Source: Rhodobacter sp. (GTDB taxonomy: Bacteria; Pseudomonadota; Alphaproteobacteria; Rhodobacterales; Rhodobacteraceae). Taken from it: DNA of 64,000 bases. Both the position numbers and the translations under genes were made by a program. Below are positions 9,559-18,365 of the stretch, in pieces (positions within the stretch are counted from its first letter, which is position 1; the number at the start of each line of letters is the position of its first letter). Under the pieces are notes generated by a model. The model saw only the letters and a program-made list of their open reading frames with translations, made no database searches and was not told the DNA's origin. Location of the stretch: contig JAIXRW010000044.1 in assembly GCA_027484985.1 (NCBI GenBank), forward strand, positions 1 through 64,000. Reading direction: 5' to 3'.

Positions 9559-10227
9559 ATGACCGGCGGCGAACAGGGTGTGTCGTGGAAGGACGGGGTG
9601 ATCCCCGTTTCGGTGCGTTTCGACGACCCCTATTTCTCGCTTGCAGACGGGTTGGCGGAAACGCGGCATGTGTTTCTGGACGGGAACGGATTGCCCGCGC
9701 GGTTGGCCGACGGGTTCCATGTGGCGGAACTGGGGTTCGGGACGGGGCTGAACCTGCTGGCGCTGCTGATCGCATGGGCGGGCACGGGGCGGGCGGGGCG
9801 GCTGCGTTTCACCAGTTTCGAGGCCTACCCGCTGCCCGCGACCGATATTGCCCGTGCGCTGCGCCCTTTCCCCGAGGCGCTGGCGGTTGCGGGGCCGTTC
9901 CTTGCGGCATGGGACGCCGGCCAAAGGCGGTTCGCGCTGGCGGGGATCGAGGTCGAGGTGGTGGTGGGCGATGCGCGCGAAACGCTGCCCGCATGGGAGG
10001 GCCGCGCCGATGCGTGGTTCCTTGACGGCTTTTCGCCCGCCAAGAACCCCGAATTGTGGTCGCCCGACATGATGGCGGCGGTGGCCGCCCATACGGCGGC
10101 GGGGGGCACCTTTGCCACCTATACGGCGGCGGGCCATGTGCGCCGGTCGCTGGAATCGGCGGGATTCGCGGTCGAACGCCGCGCGGGGCATGGGCGCAAG
10201 CGGCATATGACGGTGGGACGGATATGA
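9559..10227 (+). CDS. mnmD: tRNA 5-methylaminomethyl-2-thiouridine methyltransferase
   Basis: This matches the methyltransferase domain of MnmC, which methylates nm5(s2)U34 in tRNA anticodons using S-adenosylmethionine. The SAM-binding motif ELGFGTGLN is at residues 57-65 and the characteristic FLDGFSPAKNPELW begins at residue 154. The N-terminal GVIPVSVRFDDPYFS is the typical family opening. The 222-residue length equals a stand-alone methyltransferase domain, so the oxidase half is absent. I chose ATG 9559; ATG 9526 in the same frame would add 11 residues. The stop overlaps the next gene's ATG (ATGA), suggesting cotranscription with the EamA pair. Confidence 0.9.
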   Translation: MTGGEQGVSWKDGVIPVSVRFDDPYFSLADGLAETRHVFLDGNGLPARLADGFHVAELGFGTGLNLLALLIAWAGTGRAGRLRFTSFEAYPLPATDIARALRPFPEALAVAGPFLAAWDAGQRRFALAGIEVEVVVGDARETLPAWEGRADAWFLDGFSPAKNPELWSPDMMAAVAAHTAAGGTFATYTAAGHVRRSLESAGFAVERRAGHGRKRHMTVGRI

Positions 10228-11087
10228 GCAGGAACCAGACACGCGGCATCTGGCTGATGGTGGCGGCGGTGTTTTCCTTTGCGATGCAGGACGGGTTTTC
10301 GCGGCATCTGGCGGGCAATTACAACACGCTGATGGTGGTGATGGTGCGCTATTGGGTCTTTGCCGGTTTCGTTCTGGTCATGGCGCTGCGGCGGCCCGAA
10401 GGCTTTCGCGCCGCCATCCGCACCAAGCGGCCGGTGATCCATGCGCTGCGCGGCACGCTGCTGGTGGCCGAGGTGTGTCTGATCGTCTGGGGCTATACGC
10501 TGATCGGGCTGATCGAAAGCCATGCGGTCTTTGCGGTCTGCCCGCTGCTGATCGCCGCCCTGTCGGGGCCGGTGCTGGGCGAGCGGATCGGCTGGCAACG
10601 CTGGGCCGCCATCGGAGCGGGGCTCGTGGGGGTGCTGGTGGTGCTGCGGCCCACATCGGGCGTGTTTTCGTGGCCGGCGCTGCTGCCCTTTGCGGCGGCG
10701 CTGATGTTTGCCACCTATTCCATCCTGACCCGCCTTTCCGCGCGGGACGAGGCGGTGTTTCCGTCTTTCTTCTGGTCGGCCATCATCGGCGCGGGTTTCA
10801 TGACGCTGCTGGGACTGCCGAACTGGCAGCCGGTGCAGGGGCTCGATCTGGCCTATCTTGCGGTCTATTGCGCGCTTGCGATCCTATCGCATTGGCTGTT
10901 GACCATTTGCTACGAGAACGCCGAGGCGAATGTGGTCCAGCCCTATGCCTATTTGCAGATCGTCTTTGTCACCGTGGTGGGGATCGTGATCTATGACGAA
11001 AGGCTTGACCCGCTGGTCGCGCTGGGCACGGCCATCGTGGTGGGGGCAGGGATTTTCGCGCTGACGCAGGAAAGGCGCAAGGCATGA
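10224..11087 (+). CDS. DMT superfamily (EamA) transporter, first of a tandem pair
   Basis: A 287-residue inner-membrane protein with about ten hydrophobic segments arranged as two EamA repeats. It starts inside the mnmD stop (ATGA) and its own stop overlaps the start of the next gene. The next gene encodes a clear paralogue: both open with a GIWLMVA stretch, have QDG followed by SRHLA, and carry ESHAVF and [10 protein letters not shown]. Such proteins export metabolites or amino acids, but the substrate cannot be read from sequence. Confidence 0.88.
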   Translation: MSRNQTRGIWLMVAAVFSFAMQDGFSRHLAGNYNTLMVVMVRYWVFAGFVLVMALRRPEGFRAAIRTKRPVIHALRGTLLVAEVCLIVWGYTLIGLIESHAVFAVCPLLIAALSGPVLGERIGWQRWAAIGAGLVGVLVVLRPTSGVFSWPALLPFAAALMFATYSILTRLSARDEAVFPSFFWSAIIGAGFMTLLGLPNWQPVQGLDLAYLAVYCALAILSHWLLTICYENAEANVVQPYAYLQIVFVTVVGIVIYDERLDPLVALGTAIVVGAGIFALTQERRKA

Positions 11088-11971
11088 CAGCAAACGCGAC
11101 GGCGCAGAACCTGCGGCTGGGCATCTGGCTGATGGTGGCCACCACGCTGGTCTTTGCCGCGCAGGACGGGATTTCGCGGCATCTGGCGGCGAGCTATCCG
11201 GTGCAGATGGTAGTGATGATCCGCTTCTGGTTCTTTGCCGCCTTTGTCATCGCGCTGGCGGCGCGCCAACCGGGCGGCATCCGCGCGGCGGTGCATACGC
11301 ATTACCCGGTGGTGCAGATGCTGCGCGGGGCGCTTTTGGCCATCGAGGTCTGCGTGATGGTGGTGGCCTTCGTCAAGCTTGGGCTGGTGGAAAGCCATGC
11401 GGTGTTCACCTGCTATCCCTTGCTGATCGCCGCCCTGTCGGGGCCGATCTTGGGCGAGCGGGTGGGCTGGCGGCGCTGGACGGCGATTCTGGTCGGGTTT
11501 CTGGGCGTGCTGGTCATTTTGCAGCCGGGGGTTTCGGTGTTTTCGCCTTGGGCGCTGGTGCCGCTGCTATCGTCGTTCCTGTTTGCGGTTTACGGTCTGC
11601 TGACGCGCTATGTGGCGCGGCGGGATGCGGCCTCGGTCAGTTATTTCTGGACGGGGATCGGCGGGGCGGTGACGATGACGCTGGCGGGCATCTGGTTCTG
11701 GGTGCCGATGGCGGGGGCGGACTGGCTGTGGATGGGCACGCTGTGCTGCACCGCCTGTCTGGGCCATTGGTTGCTGATCCGCGCCTTTGCGGTGGCCGAA
11801 GCCTCGGCCATCCAGCCCTTTGCCTATCTGCAACTGGTCTGGGCGTCGGGGATCGGGCTGGTGGTGTTCGGCGAGACGGTCGAGCCGCATGTGGCGGCGG
11901 GGGCGGCCATCGTGGTGGCGGCAGGGGTGTTCACGCTGTGGCGCCAGCGCATCACGGCGCAGGGGGCGTGA
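11084..11971 (+). CDS. DMT superfamily (EamA) transporter, second of a tandem pair
   Basis: A 295-residue, roughly ten-segment membrane protein, paralogous to the preceding gene over its whole length and translationally coupled to it by an ATGA overlap. The pair most likely arose by tandem duplication. The last 20 nt overlap the convergent recO gene. The substrate is unknown. Confidence 0.88.
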   Translation: MTANATAQNLRLGIWLMVATTLVFAAQDGISRHLAASYPVQMVVMIRFWFFAAFVIALAARQPGGIRAAVHTHYPVVQMLRGALLAIEVCVMVVAFVKLGLVESHAVFTCYPLLIAALSGPILGERVGWRRWTAILVGFLGVLVILQPGVSVFSPWALVPLLSSFLFAVYGLLTRYVARRDAASVSYFWTGIGGAVTMTLAGIWFWVPMAGADWLWMGTLCCTACLGHWLLIRAFAVAEASAIQPFAYLQLVWASGIGLVVFGETVEPHVAAGAAIVVAAGVFTLWRQRITAQGA

Positions 11972-12683
11972 CGCGCGCGATCAGCGCCAGCAGGCGCGCC
12001 CGCGCCTCGGGCAGGGGGCGGTTGTTCAGGGCGGCCACCTCGCGCCCCAGAAAATGCCCGGTGATGGCAAGGCCCTGCCCGATCTCGGCCCGGCTGGCGC
12101 TGCCCTGACCGAGCAGAACCTGCGGCAGGGGCAACAGCCGCGCCGCCCAGTCGCCCGCCCCTGCCCGGCTGACCGCCCGCCCCGAACGCGGGCTGACAAA
12201 GGCAAGGTCGTCGCGGGCGCCCGTCACCGCGCAGCGGCCCAGATCAAGGCCGAAGCCGAGTTCTTCCAGCAACAGCAATTCCCAGCGCAGGTAATCGGGC
12301 AGCCAGTCGCCGCCGCGCTCCATCGCATCCAGAAGCGGCAGGGTGGCGCGGTACAGGGCGGCGTGATCCTCGCGTTCAGGCAGGGCGATGTGCAGCAGGG
12401 CGCAGATCGCGTTCAGCCCCGACAGGGCCAGATGGTCGGCCATCAGCGCGGCACGGCTGCGCAGCGGTTCCAGCGTGAAGGCGCCGATATGGGCATCAAG
12501 CCGCGCGCGCCATGTGACCTGCACCTGGCTGCCCGGTTGCAGCATCGCCGCCATCTTGCGCGAGGCACCGCCCCGCACCACGCCGGCATGGCGGCCATGC
12601 ACGGCGCTGAACACCTCGGCTATCGCCGCGGTTTCACCGTGCGGACGCACGGACAAGAGCAGGGCTTCGTCGCGCCATTCCAT
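11952..12683 (-). CDS. recO: DNA repair protein RecO
   Basis: RecO works with RecF and RecR to load RecA onto SSB-coated single-stranded DNA. The 243-residue product has the family's N-terminal OB fold (opening [17 protein letters not shown], with the VRGGASRK stretch) and the helical C-terminal part around [21 protein letters not shown]. The ATG is at 12681-12683. It is the last gene of the minus-strand era-DUF1491-recO series, and its end overlaps the EamA gene on the other strand by 20 nt. Confidence 0.93.
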   Translation of the reverse strand: MEWRDEALLLSVRPHGETAAIAEVFSAVHGRHAGVVRGGASRKMAAMLQPGSQVQVTWRARLDAHIGAFTLEPLRSRAALMADHLALSGLNAICALLHIALPEREDHAALYRATLPLLDAMERGGDWLPDYLRWELLLLEELGFGLDLGRCAVTGARDDLAFVSPRSGRAVSRAGAGDWAARLLPLPQVLLGQGSASRAEIGQGLAITGHFLGREVAALNNRPLPEARARLLALIARVTPPAP

Positions 12684-12734
12684 GGCCCGACTATCCGGCG
12701 CGGCCCGAGGGAAGGCAAGCGGCAGGCAGGCGCG

Positions 12735-13070
12735 TCAGTCGCGCAGACCGTCCTCGTCCAGCAGGGTGCGGCCTTGGCGGTCTTCCACCTCGATCAGCCA
12801 CAGGTCGGGGTCGCGGGCGCGCTGGCGGGCAAGGGTGGCATCCACCTCGGGCTCGGGCCCCTCGGCCAAAGTGACCCAGACGCGCCCGCCGGTGGCAAAA
12901 TCGACCGACCGCTGGAAGGCCCGCGCCCGCCCGTCGAGCGTGGCCGATTTCACGATCACCGCCCCCGCCGTGTCATCGCCCCGCGCCGTGACATAGACGG
13001 GAATATCGGCCAGCCGCAGACGGTTCAGATAAGCCGAAACCCACATCCCGCTGGTCAGACGAATGCCCAA
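12735..13070 (-). CDS. DUF1491 family protein
   Basis: A 111-residue cytoplasmic protein that matches the alphaproteobacterial DUF1491 family (opening GIRLTSGMWVSAYLNRLRL, internal DPDLWLIEVEDRQGRTLLD). Its role is unknown. It lies between era and recO in the same orientation, an arrangement common in Rhodobacteraceae, so an association with ribosome or repair functions is possible but unproven. A two-hairpin repeat separates it from era. Confidence 0.82.
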   Translation of the reverse strand: MGIRLTSGMWVSAYLNRLRLADIPVYVTARGDDTAGAVIVKSATLDGRARAFQRSVDFATGGRVWVTLAEGPEPEVDATLARQRARDPDLWLIEVEDRQGRTLLDEDGLRD

Positions 13071-13077
13071 TCCCCTG

Positions 13078-13148
13078 CCCTTTCATACTCGGTCAAATAT
13101 CCTCGGGGGGAAGCCCGCCTCGCGGGCGCGGGGGGCAGACGGCCCCCC
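13078..13148. repeat. two-hairpin intergenic repeat, copy A
   Basis: On the minus strand a tail related to GAGTATTTG...TGAAAGGG lies beside two GC hairpins: GCCCGC-CTC-GCGGGC at 13113-13127 and GGGGGGC-AGACG-GCCCCCC at 13130-13148. The same layout appears at 24836-24904 and 30931-30998. It separates era from the DUF1491 gene and could act as a terminator or attenuator. Confidence 0.65.
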
Positions 13149-13163
13149 GTCCGGACGGCAGGC

Positions 13164-14078
13164 CTAGTCGCCATCCTTGAAATCAAGGCCCATCTCGGAA
13201 TAGCGCTCTTTCTCTTCCAGCCAGTTCGGCCGCACCTTGACCTGAAGGAACAGATGCACGGTGCGTTCCAGAAAGGCCGAAATCTCGGCCCGCGCCTGCT
13301 GGCCTATGGCCTTGATCGTCTCGCCGCCCGACCCGAGCAGAATGCCCTTGTGCCCGTCGCGCGCCACATAGATCACCTGATCGATGCGGGTGGTGCCGTC
13401 CTTGCGGTCTTCCCACTTCTCGGTCTCGACCGTCAGCTGGTAGGGCAGTTCCTCGTGCAGGCGCAGGGTCAACTTTTCGCGGGTCATTTCGGCGGCGATC
13501 ATCCGCAGCGGCAGGTCTGCGATCTGGTCTTCGGGGTAGAACCATTCGCCGGCGGGCAGCTGATCGGCCAGCCAGTCGCGCAGGTCATCGACGCCATAGC
13601 CGCGCTCGGCGCTGATCATGAAGGTCTTGGCGAAGGGGAAGGCGCCATTGGCCTCTTCGGCCAGACGCAGCAGGTTCTCGGCCTTGATCTTGTCGATCTT
13701 GTTGATGGCCAGCGCCACCTGCGTGCCGCGCGGGATCTTGTCTTTCAGGTTGTCGATGATGGCCTTGACGCCTTCGGTCAGGCCGCGATGCGCCTCGACC
13801 AGCAGCACGATGATATCGGCATCGGCCGCCCCGCCCCATGCGGCGGCCACCATGGCACGGTCCAGCCTGCGGCGCGGGCGGAACAGGCCGGGGGTATCGA
13901 CAAAGACGATCTGCGCCGCGCCCGCCATGCAGACACCGCGGATGCGGGACCGCGTGGTCTGCACCTTGTGCGTGACGATGGAAACCTTGGCCCCCACCAT
14001 CCGGTTGAGCAGCGTCGATTTGCCGGCATTGGGTTCACCGATCAGGGCGACGAAACCGGCGCGTTTATCAGATGTCAT
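13164..14078 (-). CDS. era: GTPase Era
   Basis: Era is an essential GTPase that binds 16S rRNA during maturation of the small ribosomal subunit. The 304-residue protein shows G1 GEPNAGKS, G3 DTPGL, G4 NKID and the SAE-type G5 in the GTPase domain. A C-terminal KH domain carries the GSGGETIK loop. ATG 14076-14078 is preceded by AGAGGA, a strong ribosome-binding site. In related genomes era directly follows rnc; here about 670 nt holding an opposite-strand thermonuclease gene separate the two. Confidence 0.96.
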   Translation of the reverse strand: MTSDKRAGFVALIGEPNAGKSTLLNRMVGAKVSIVTHKVQTTRSRIRGVCMAGAAQIVFVDTPGLFRPRRRLDRAMVAAAWGGAADADIIVLLVEAHRGLTEGVKAIIDNLKDKIPRGTQVALAINKIDKIKAENLLRLAEEANGAFPFAKTFMISAERGYGVDDLRDWLADQLPAGEWFYPEDQIADLPLRMIAAEMTREKLTLRLHEELPYQLTVETEKWEDRKDGTTRIDQVIYVARDGHKGILLGSGGETIKAIGQQARAEISAFLERTVHLFLQVKVRPNWLEEKERYSEMGLDFKDGD

Positions 14079-14227
14079 TTCGGTCCTCTTAGTCCCTTGA
14101 GGTCGCATAACGGAAACGGAGCCCTTTCACCAGTTCAACGTTCCTTATGCACCCAGCTCAGATTGTTCCTCTTCCATTTCGTAAAGGCTCTGCCTAGTGA
14201 TCTGGGTCATGTTCGAACGAATCCGAG

Positions 14228-14755
14228 ATGGCTTTGCTAGCTAAACTCCTCCGCGCGCTCCTCGGCTTGTCCTCGGGCCATGGCTCTCATCCGGTCCCCC
14301 CGCCCACACCCGCAGGCAGGATTGCAAGCTTCACGACAGCGGATAACGCTTTATCTGAACCTGCCAAGCCACCGGTCCTGAAAGGTCGTTGTTGGGTCGT
14401 CGACGGTGATACGATCGTGATTGACCGCATTCATCTCCGCCTGCACGGAATAGACGCGCCTGAACTTGAACACCCTTGGGGCCGTCAGGCTAAATCCGCG
14501 CTTATCGCACTTTGCAAGGGTCAGGTCGTTACCGCCATTCTCACGGGTGCCGTGTCACATGAACGCTCCGTGGCCGAGTGTTTTCTGCCCGATGGTCGCG
14601 ATTTGTCGGCCGAAATGGTAAAGGCCGGACTGGCGTTGGACTGGAAGAAACACTCTGGTGGAAGATACAGGCATCTGGAAGCGCCCGATGCCCGCAAGCG
14701 TTTCTGGCGGGCAGATGCGCGCCAGAAGGGCCGGTTTCCTCCGGCTTCGACTTAA
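14228..14755 (+). CDS. thermonuclease (SNase-like) family protein
   Basis: The 175-residue product has a staphylococcal-nuclease OB fold from about residue 52. WVVDGDTI (Asp59, Asp61) and [11 protein letters not shown] (Asp76, Glu79) give the metal-binding and general-base residues. The second arginine is probably in [10 protein letters not shown], where the usual YGR context is changed. The first 50 residues are weakly hydrophobic then proline-rich and may be a leader or anchor. Codon use differs from neighbours (CTA, GCT, AAA, TCT, CTC). It is the only plus-strand gene inside the minus-strand housekeeping block, between rnc and era, and its TAA shares bases with the rnc stop. I infer a late insertion. 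No clear ribosome-binding site is visible. Confidence 0.85.
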   Translation: MALLAKLLRALLGLSSGHGSHPVPPPTPAGRIASFTTADNALSEPAKPPVLKGRCWVVDGDTIVIDRIHLRLHGIDAPELEHPWGRQAKSALIALCKGQVVTAILTGAVSHERSVAECFLPDGRDLSAEMVKAGLALDWKKHSGGRYRHLEAPDARKRFWRADARQKGRFPPAST

Positions 14756-15453
14756 CGTGAGGCCTCCATACGAGCCAGAAGCGCGCGGGCTGCGGCCTGT
14801 TCGGCGGCCCGCTTGCCGCTGGCGCGGCCTGTTGCCGTCTCGCCATCGGCCAGACGGGCCTCGACGGTAAAGACGGGTTGGTGGTCGGGGCCTTCGCGCC
14901 CCGTTTCGGTATAGCTGGGCGGGGGCAGGCCGCGGGCCTGCGCCCATTCTTGCAGGGCCGATTTCGGATCGCGGGCATGGCTGGCGGCGTCGGCGATGCG
15001 GTCGCCCCACAGGCGCAGCACCATGTCACGCGCGGCTTCGAACCCCGCGTCCAGATAGACGGCGGCGATCACCGCCTCCATCGCATCGCCCAGCAAAGCC
15101 TCTTTGCGGCGGCCGCCCGACATCATCTCGGACCGGCCCAGTTTCAGCACATCGCCCAGACCCACCTCGCGCGCGACGTCGGCGCAGGTTTCCTGCCGGA
15201 CCAGCGCGTTGAAGCGCGGGGCCAGCAACCCCTCGGCGGCCTTGCCATCGGCATGGAACAGCGCTGTCGCCATCGACAGGCCGAGCACCCTGTCGCCCAG
15301 AAATTCGAACCGTTCGTTCGACGGGCGCGTGGGCGACGAGATTGACGAATGCGTCACGGCCCGCAGCAAAAGCTCGGGGCGGTGGAAGGCGTGCCCGATG
15401 CGGGCCGAAAAGGCCACAAGGTCGGCAGAGAGTTTGACAGGCTGGCCGTTCAC
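14752..15453 (-). CDS. rnc: ribonuclease III
   Basis: RNase III cleaves double-stranded RNA in rRNA processing and mRNA control. The 233-residue protein holds the signature [13 protein letters not shown], the second acidic cluster in [16 protein letters not shown], and a C-terminal double-stranded RNA-binding domain starting near [12 protein letters not shown] chose GTG 15451-15453 because it overlaps the lepB stop (GTGA), indicating translational coupling. The stop lies in a TTAA shared with the convergent thermonuclease gene. Confidence 0.95.
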   Translation of the reverse strand: MNGQPVKLSADLVAFSARIGHAFHRPELLLRAVTHSSISSPTRPSNERFEFLGDRVLGLSMATALFHADGKAAEGLLAPRFNALVRQETCADVAREVGLGDVLKLGRSEMMSGGRRKEALLGDAMEAVIAAVYLDAGFEAARDMVLRLWGDRIADAASHARDPKSALQEWAQARGLPPPSYTETGREGPDHQPVFTVEARLADGETATGRASGKRAAEQAAARALLARMEASR

Positions 15454-16241
15454 TCGATCGCCTTGAAGAAGCGGTCGGGCCGCCATGTCCAGAAATAGAG
15501 CATCGAACGCCCGGCCGAGGAGAAGATCACGCGGTCGGCGCGGCCGATCAGGTATTCGGCCGGAACGAAGCCCACCCCGCCCACGGCTTGGCCAAAGCGG
15601 CTGTCCTGGCTGTTGTCGCGGTTGTCGCCCATGAAGAAGTAATGCCCCGGCGGCACGGTGAACACATCGGTGTTGTCGGCAAAGCCGTTGTTGTCGATGT
15701 TGAGGATGTTGTGTTTCACGCCATTGGGCAGGGTTTCGATATAGCGGCTGCTGGTGCAGGTGCCGCCTTCGCCCACGGGGCCGTTCTCGCAGCGCGGCAG
15801 GTTGCCCATCGGGCCCTGCTTTTCATAGATTTCCTCGAAGGTGCCCGCCGGTTCCTGCGGCACTTCGGCGCCGTTGAGATAGAGCACCCCGTTCTTCATC
15901 TGGACCGTATCGCCCGGCAGGCCGATCAGGCGCTTGATGAAATCGGTGCCGTTGACCGGATGACGGAACACCACCACATCGCCGCGCTGCGGATCGCCGC
16001 CAAGGATGCGGCCATTGATCGGGCAAAAGGCGAATGGGCAGGAATAGCGCGAATAGCCGTAGGCCATCTTGTTGACGAACAGGAAATCGCCGATCAGCAA
16101 GGTGTCTTTCATCGAGCCCGACGGAATCCAGAACGGCTGGAAGAACAGCGTGCGGAACACCCCCGCGATGAGCAGGGCGTAAACCACGGTCTTGACCGTT
16201 TCCATCAACCCGCCTTCGGATTTCGTCGCGCTTCGTGCCAT
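15450..16241 (-). CDS. lepB: signal peptidase I
   Basis: LepB cleaves signal peptides of Sec- and Tat-exported proteins at the periplasmic face of the inner membrane. The 263-residue protein has one N-terminal membrane segment (about residues 14-35). The catalytic serine is in PSGSM (Ser43) and the general-base lysine in [12 protein letters not shown] (Lys103). The late [11 protein letters not shown] box is also present. It overlaps rnc by four bases. Confidence 0.96.
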   Translation of the reverse strand: MARSATKSEGGLMETVKTVVYALLIAGVFRTLFFQPFWIPSGSMKDTLLIGDFLFVNKMAYGYSRYSCPFAFCPINGRILGGDPQRGDVVVFRHPVNGTDFIKRLIGLPGDTVQMKNGVLYLNGAEVPQEPAGTFEEIYEKQGPMGNLPRCENGPVGEGGTCTSSRYIETLPNGVKHNILNIDNNGFADNTDVFTVPPGHYFFMGDNRDNSQDSRFGQAVGGVGFVPAEYLIGRADRVIFSSAGRSMLYFWTWRPDRFFKAIE

Positions 16242-16332
16242 GACCAGACCATGCCCCAGGGTTCCACCACCCGAAGGGCGGCATCGTCGGCTACATGCGC
16301 GGGTGCGGCCCCCGAGTCAAGTTCGCCCGCGA

Positions 16333-16764
16333 TCACGCTTGCGCCGGGCGCGGCGCGGTCGGGCCCGTCGGGCGTGCCTCGATCACCACGAAGGCCTGCG
16401 CCCAAGGGTGGTCATCGGTCAGGGTCAGATGGATCACCGCCTCGTGGTCGGGCGGGGTCAGGGCGGCAAGGCGTTCGGCGGCCCAACCGGTGACCTGCAT
16501 GACGGGCTGGCCGCTGGGCAGGTTCGACACCGCCATATCGCGCCACGAAATTCCCATGCGAAGCCCCGTGCCCAGCGCCTTGGAACAGGCCTCTTTCGCG
16601 GCCCAGCGCTTGGCATAGGTGGCGGCGATGGCGCGGGGGCGGCTGTCGGCCTTGCGGCGTTCGCGGTCGGTGAAGACGCGGGTCAGGAAGCGGTCGCCAA
16701 AGCGCGCGATTGTCGCCTCGATCCGTTCTATATTGGCAAGGTCCGACCCGATCCCCAGGATCAT
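16333..16764 (-). CDS. acpS: holo-[acyl-carrier-protein] synthase
   Basis: AcpS transfers 4'-phosphopantetheine from CoA to acyl carrier protein. The N-terminal [15 protein letters not shown] with its metal-binding aspartate and the [16 protein letters not shown] helix are the family's two signatures. The product is 143 residues. ATG 16762-16764 is the family start. It lies between pdxJ and lepB, all on the minus strand; a perfect stem-loop precedes it. Confidence 0.95.
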   Translation of the reverse strand: MILGIGSDLANIERIEATIARFGDRFLTRVFTDRERRKADSRPRAIAATYAKRWAAKEACSKALGTGLRMGISWRDMAVSNLPSGQPVMQVTGWAAERLAALTPPDHEAVIHLTLTDDHPWAQAFVVIEARPTGPTAPRPAQA

Positions 16765-16806
16765 GCCCGCCCCCTGCCCGCGGCGGCGCGGCGGTGGGGT
16801 GGGCCA

Positions 16807-16831
16807 GAAAAATCTTTGGGGAAGATTTTTC
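16807..16831. terminator. perfect stem-loop between pdxJ and acpS
   Basis: GAAAAATCTT at 16807-16816 pairs perfectly with AAGATTTTTC at 16822-16831 around a 5-nt loop. It is AT-rich against a very GC-rich background and leaves a T-run after the stem on either strand. It could partly terminate transcription between pdxJ and acpS, or be an RNA processing site. Confidence 0.55.
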
Positions 16832-16840
16832 GCGGCGCGG

Positions 16841-17599
16841 TCATGTGCTGGCCTCGCGTGCGCGGTCCATGCGGCGGCGCATTTCGTCCAGTGCGCCGTC
16901 AAGGCCGCGGAACACCGCCTCACCGATCAGGAAATGGCCGATGTTCAACTCCATCACCTCGGGCATCGCGGCGACGGGGGTCACGTTGTCATAGGTCAGC
17001 CCGTGGCCTGCATGCACCTCGAGCCCAAATGAATGGGCGAGCGCCGCGCCACGGCGCAGGCCGTCAAGTTCGGCTTCGGCCTCGGCGATGCGGTCTTCGG
17101 CGTGGAGTTCGGAATAAAGGCCCGTATGCAGTTCGACCACCGCGGCGCCGATGGCGGCAGAGGCTTCGATCTGGCGCGGATCGTGGCCGATGAACATCGA
17201 CACGCGGCAACCTGCAGCCGCCAGTTCGCCCACATAATCGGTCAGCCGCGCGGCATCGCCCGCCACGTCAAGCCCGCCTTCGGTGGTGCGTTCCTCGCGC
17301 TTTTCGGGGACAAGGCAGACGGCATGGGGCCGCAGGCGCAGGGCGATGGCCTTCATCTCGTCGCTGGCGGCACATTCGAAGTTGAGCGGGATTTGCAGAC
17401 CGGCCGACAGCGCCTCGATATCGGCGTCGCGGATGTGGCGGCGGTCTTCGCGCAGATGGGCGGTGATGCCGTCAACGCCCGCCGCCTCGGCCAGCAGGGC
17501 GGCGCGCAGGGGGTCGGGCCAGGCCGAGCCGCGGGCATTGCGGACCGTGGCCACGTGATCGATGTTCAGCCCGAGCCGCAGTCGTCCGAGGGGTTTCAT
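16841..17599 (-). CDS. pdxJ: pyridoxine 5'-phosphate synthase
   Basis: PdxJ condenses 1-deoxyxylulose 5-phosphate with 3-amino-2-oxopropyl phosphate in the DXP-dependent vitamin B6 pathway. The 252-residue TIM-barrel protein begins [20 protein letters not shown], and has [12 protein letters not shown] and the C-terminal [17 protein letters not shown] phosphate-binding region. I chose ATG 17597-17599 because AAGGA sits 8 nt upstream; ATG 17606-17608 is too close to that site. Confidence 0.96.
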   Translation of the reverse strand: MKPLGRLRLGLNIDHVATVRNARGSAWPDPLRAALLAEAAGVDGITAHLREDRRHIRDADIEALSAGLQIPLNFECAASDEMKAIALRLRPHAVCLVPEKREERTTEGGLDVAGDAARLTDYVGELAAAGCRVSMFIGHDPRQIEASAAIGAAVVELHTGLYSELHAEDRIAEAEAELDGLRRGAALAHSFGLEVHAGHGLTYDNVTPVAAMPEVMELNIGHFLIGEAVFRGLDGALDEMRRRMDRAREAST

Positions 17600-17633
17600 C
17601 GCATCCATCCTTTGTGCAAGCCTTGACAGGATA

Positions 17634-18332
17634 TTAGGCCGCAGGCGGGGCTTCGTCATCGCCACCCTTTGCCGCATCGCGCTTGAGCTTGGCGGCGGCG
17701 GCGGCGAGGGTTTCGCGCAGGGTCTTGCGGCGTTCGTGGCGTTCGCGGGCCTTGGCGGCGCGGGCCTTCTGGTAGGCCATCACCAAGGGAATGGTAAGGT
17801 AATAGAACAAAAGCGACAGCGCCAAGCCCGGGATCAGCGCGCCGATGAAATAGGGCAGGTAAATCTCGTGCCAGAATTGCGCCAGACCGCCCCAGCGCGT
17901 GGGTTCGGGGCCGAACAGCGCGACAAGGTTGAACCAGAGGTCCTGCCCCGCATGGCTGAAAGCGTCCCCGATATAGGCGGCGGTCAGCGGTTTTTGGATG
18001 CCCATGATCCAATGGCCGAAGGACATGGCGAAAACGGCAAAGAAGGGGGTGGTGATCGGGTTGGTGTTGAAGGTGGCCAGAAGCGCCGCCAGCAGGTTGC
18101 CGTTCACCAGACGCGAGGCGCCCCACGCGGCCAGAAACTGCATGCCGGGCAAGGGCAGAAAGCCCACAAGGCTGCCTGCAAACACCCCGCGGGCGATGCG
18201 GTGGGGTTGGTCGGGCAGGCGGCGCATGCGGTGCAGGACATATTGCGTCGCGCGTTTGAAGCCGCCTTGGGGATAGACCATCTCGATGGCCCATTCTTTC
18301 AGCGTTCTGGGATTGCGCCGCTTGAATACCAC
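17634..18332 (-). CDS. DUF2062 domain-containing membrane protein
   Basis: A 232-residue protein with the DUF2062 pattern: a basic N terminus, then hydrophobic segments around GVFAGSLVGFLPLPGMQFLAA and ALLATFNTNPITTPFFAVFA, and a third near LIPGLALSLLFYYLTIPLVMA. A lysine- and arginine-rich C-terminal tail follows. The function is unknown. It is a constant neighbour of rsh and pdxJ in this group, in the same orientation, 34 nt after rsh. Confidence 0.85.
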   Translation of the reverse strand: MVFKRRNPRTLKEWAIEMVYPQGGFKRATQYVLHRMRRLPDQPHRIARGVFAGSLVGFLPLPGMQFLAAWGASRLVNGNLLAALLATFNTNPITTPFFAVFAMSFGHWIMGIQKPLTAAYIGDAFSHAGQDLWFNLVALFGPEPTRWGGLAQFWHEIYLPYFIGALIPGLALSLLFYYLTIPLVMAYQKARAAKARERHERRKTLRETLAAAAAKLKRDAAKGGDDEAPPAA

Positions 18333-18365
18333 TGAACCCGTCCCCTGATAATCCTGACCGGCGGG

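Noticed and set aside
14133-14143. Possible LexA box upstream of the thermonuclease gene
   Set aside because: GTTC and GTTC are only three bases apart; the alphaproteobacterial LexA site needs a seven-base spacer.
11787-14240. 817-codon plus-strand frame across recO, DUF1491 and era
   Set aside because: It crosses three well-supported genes and has no family features.
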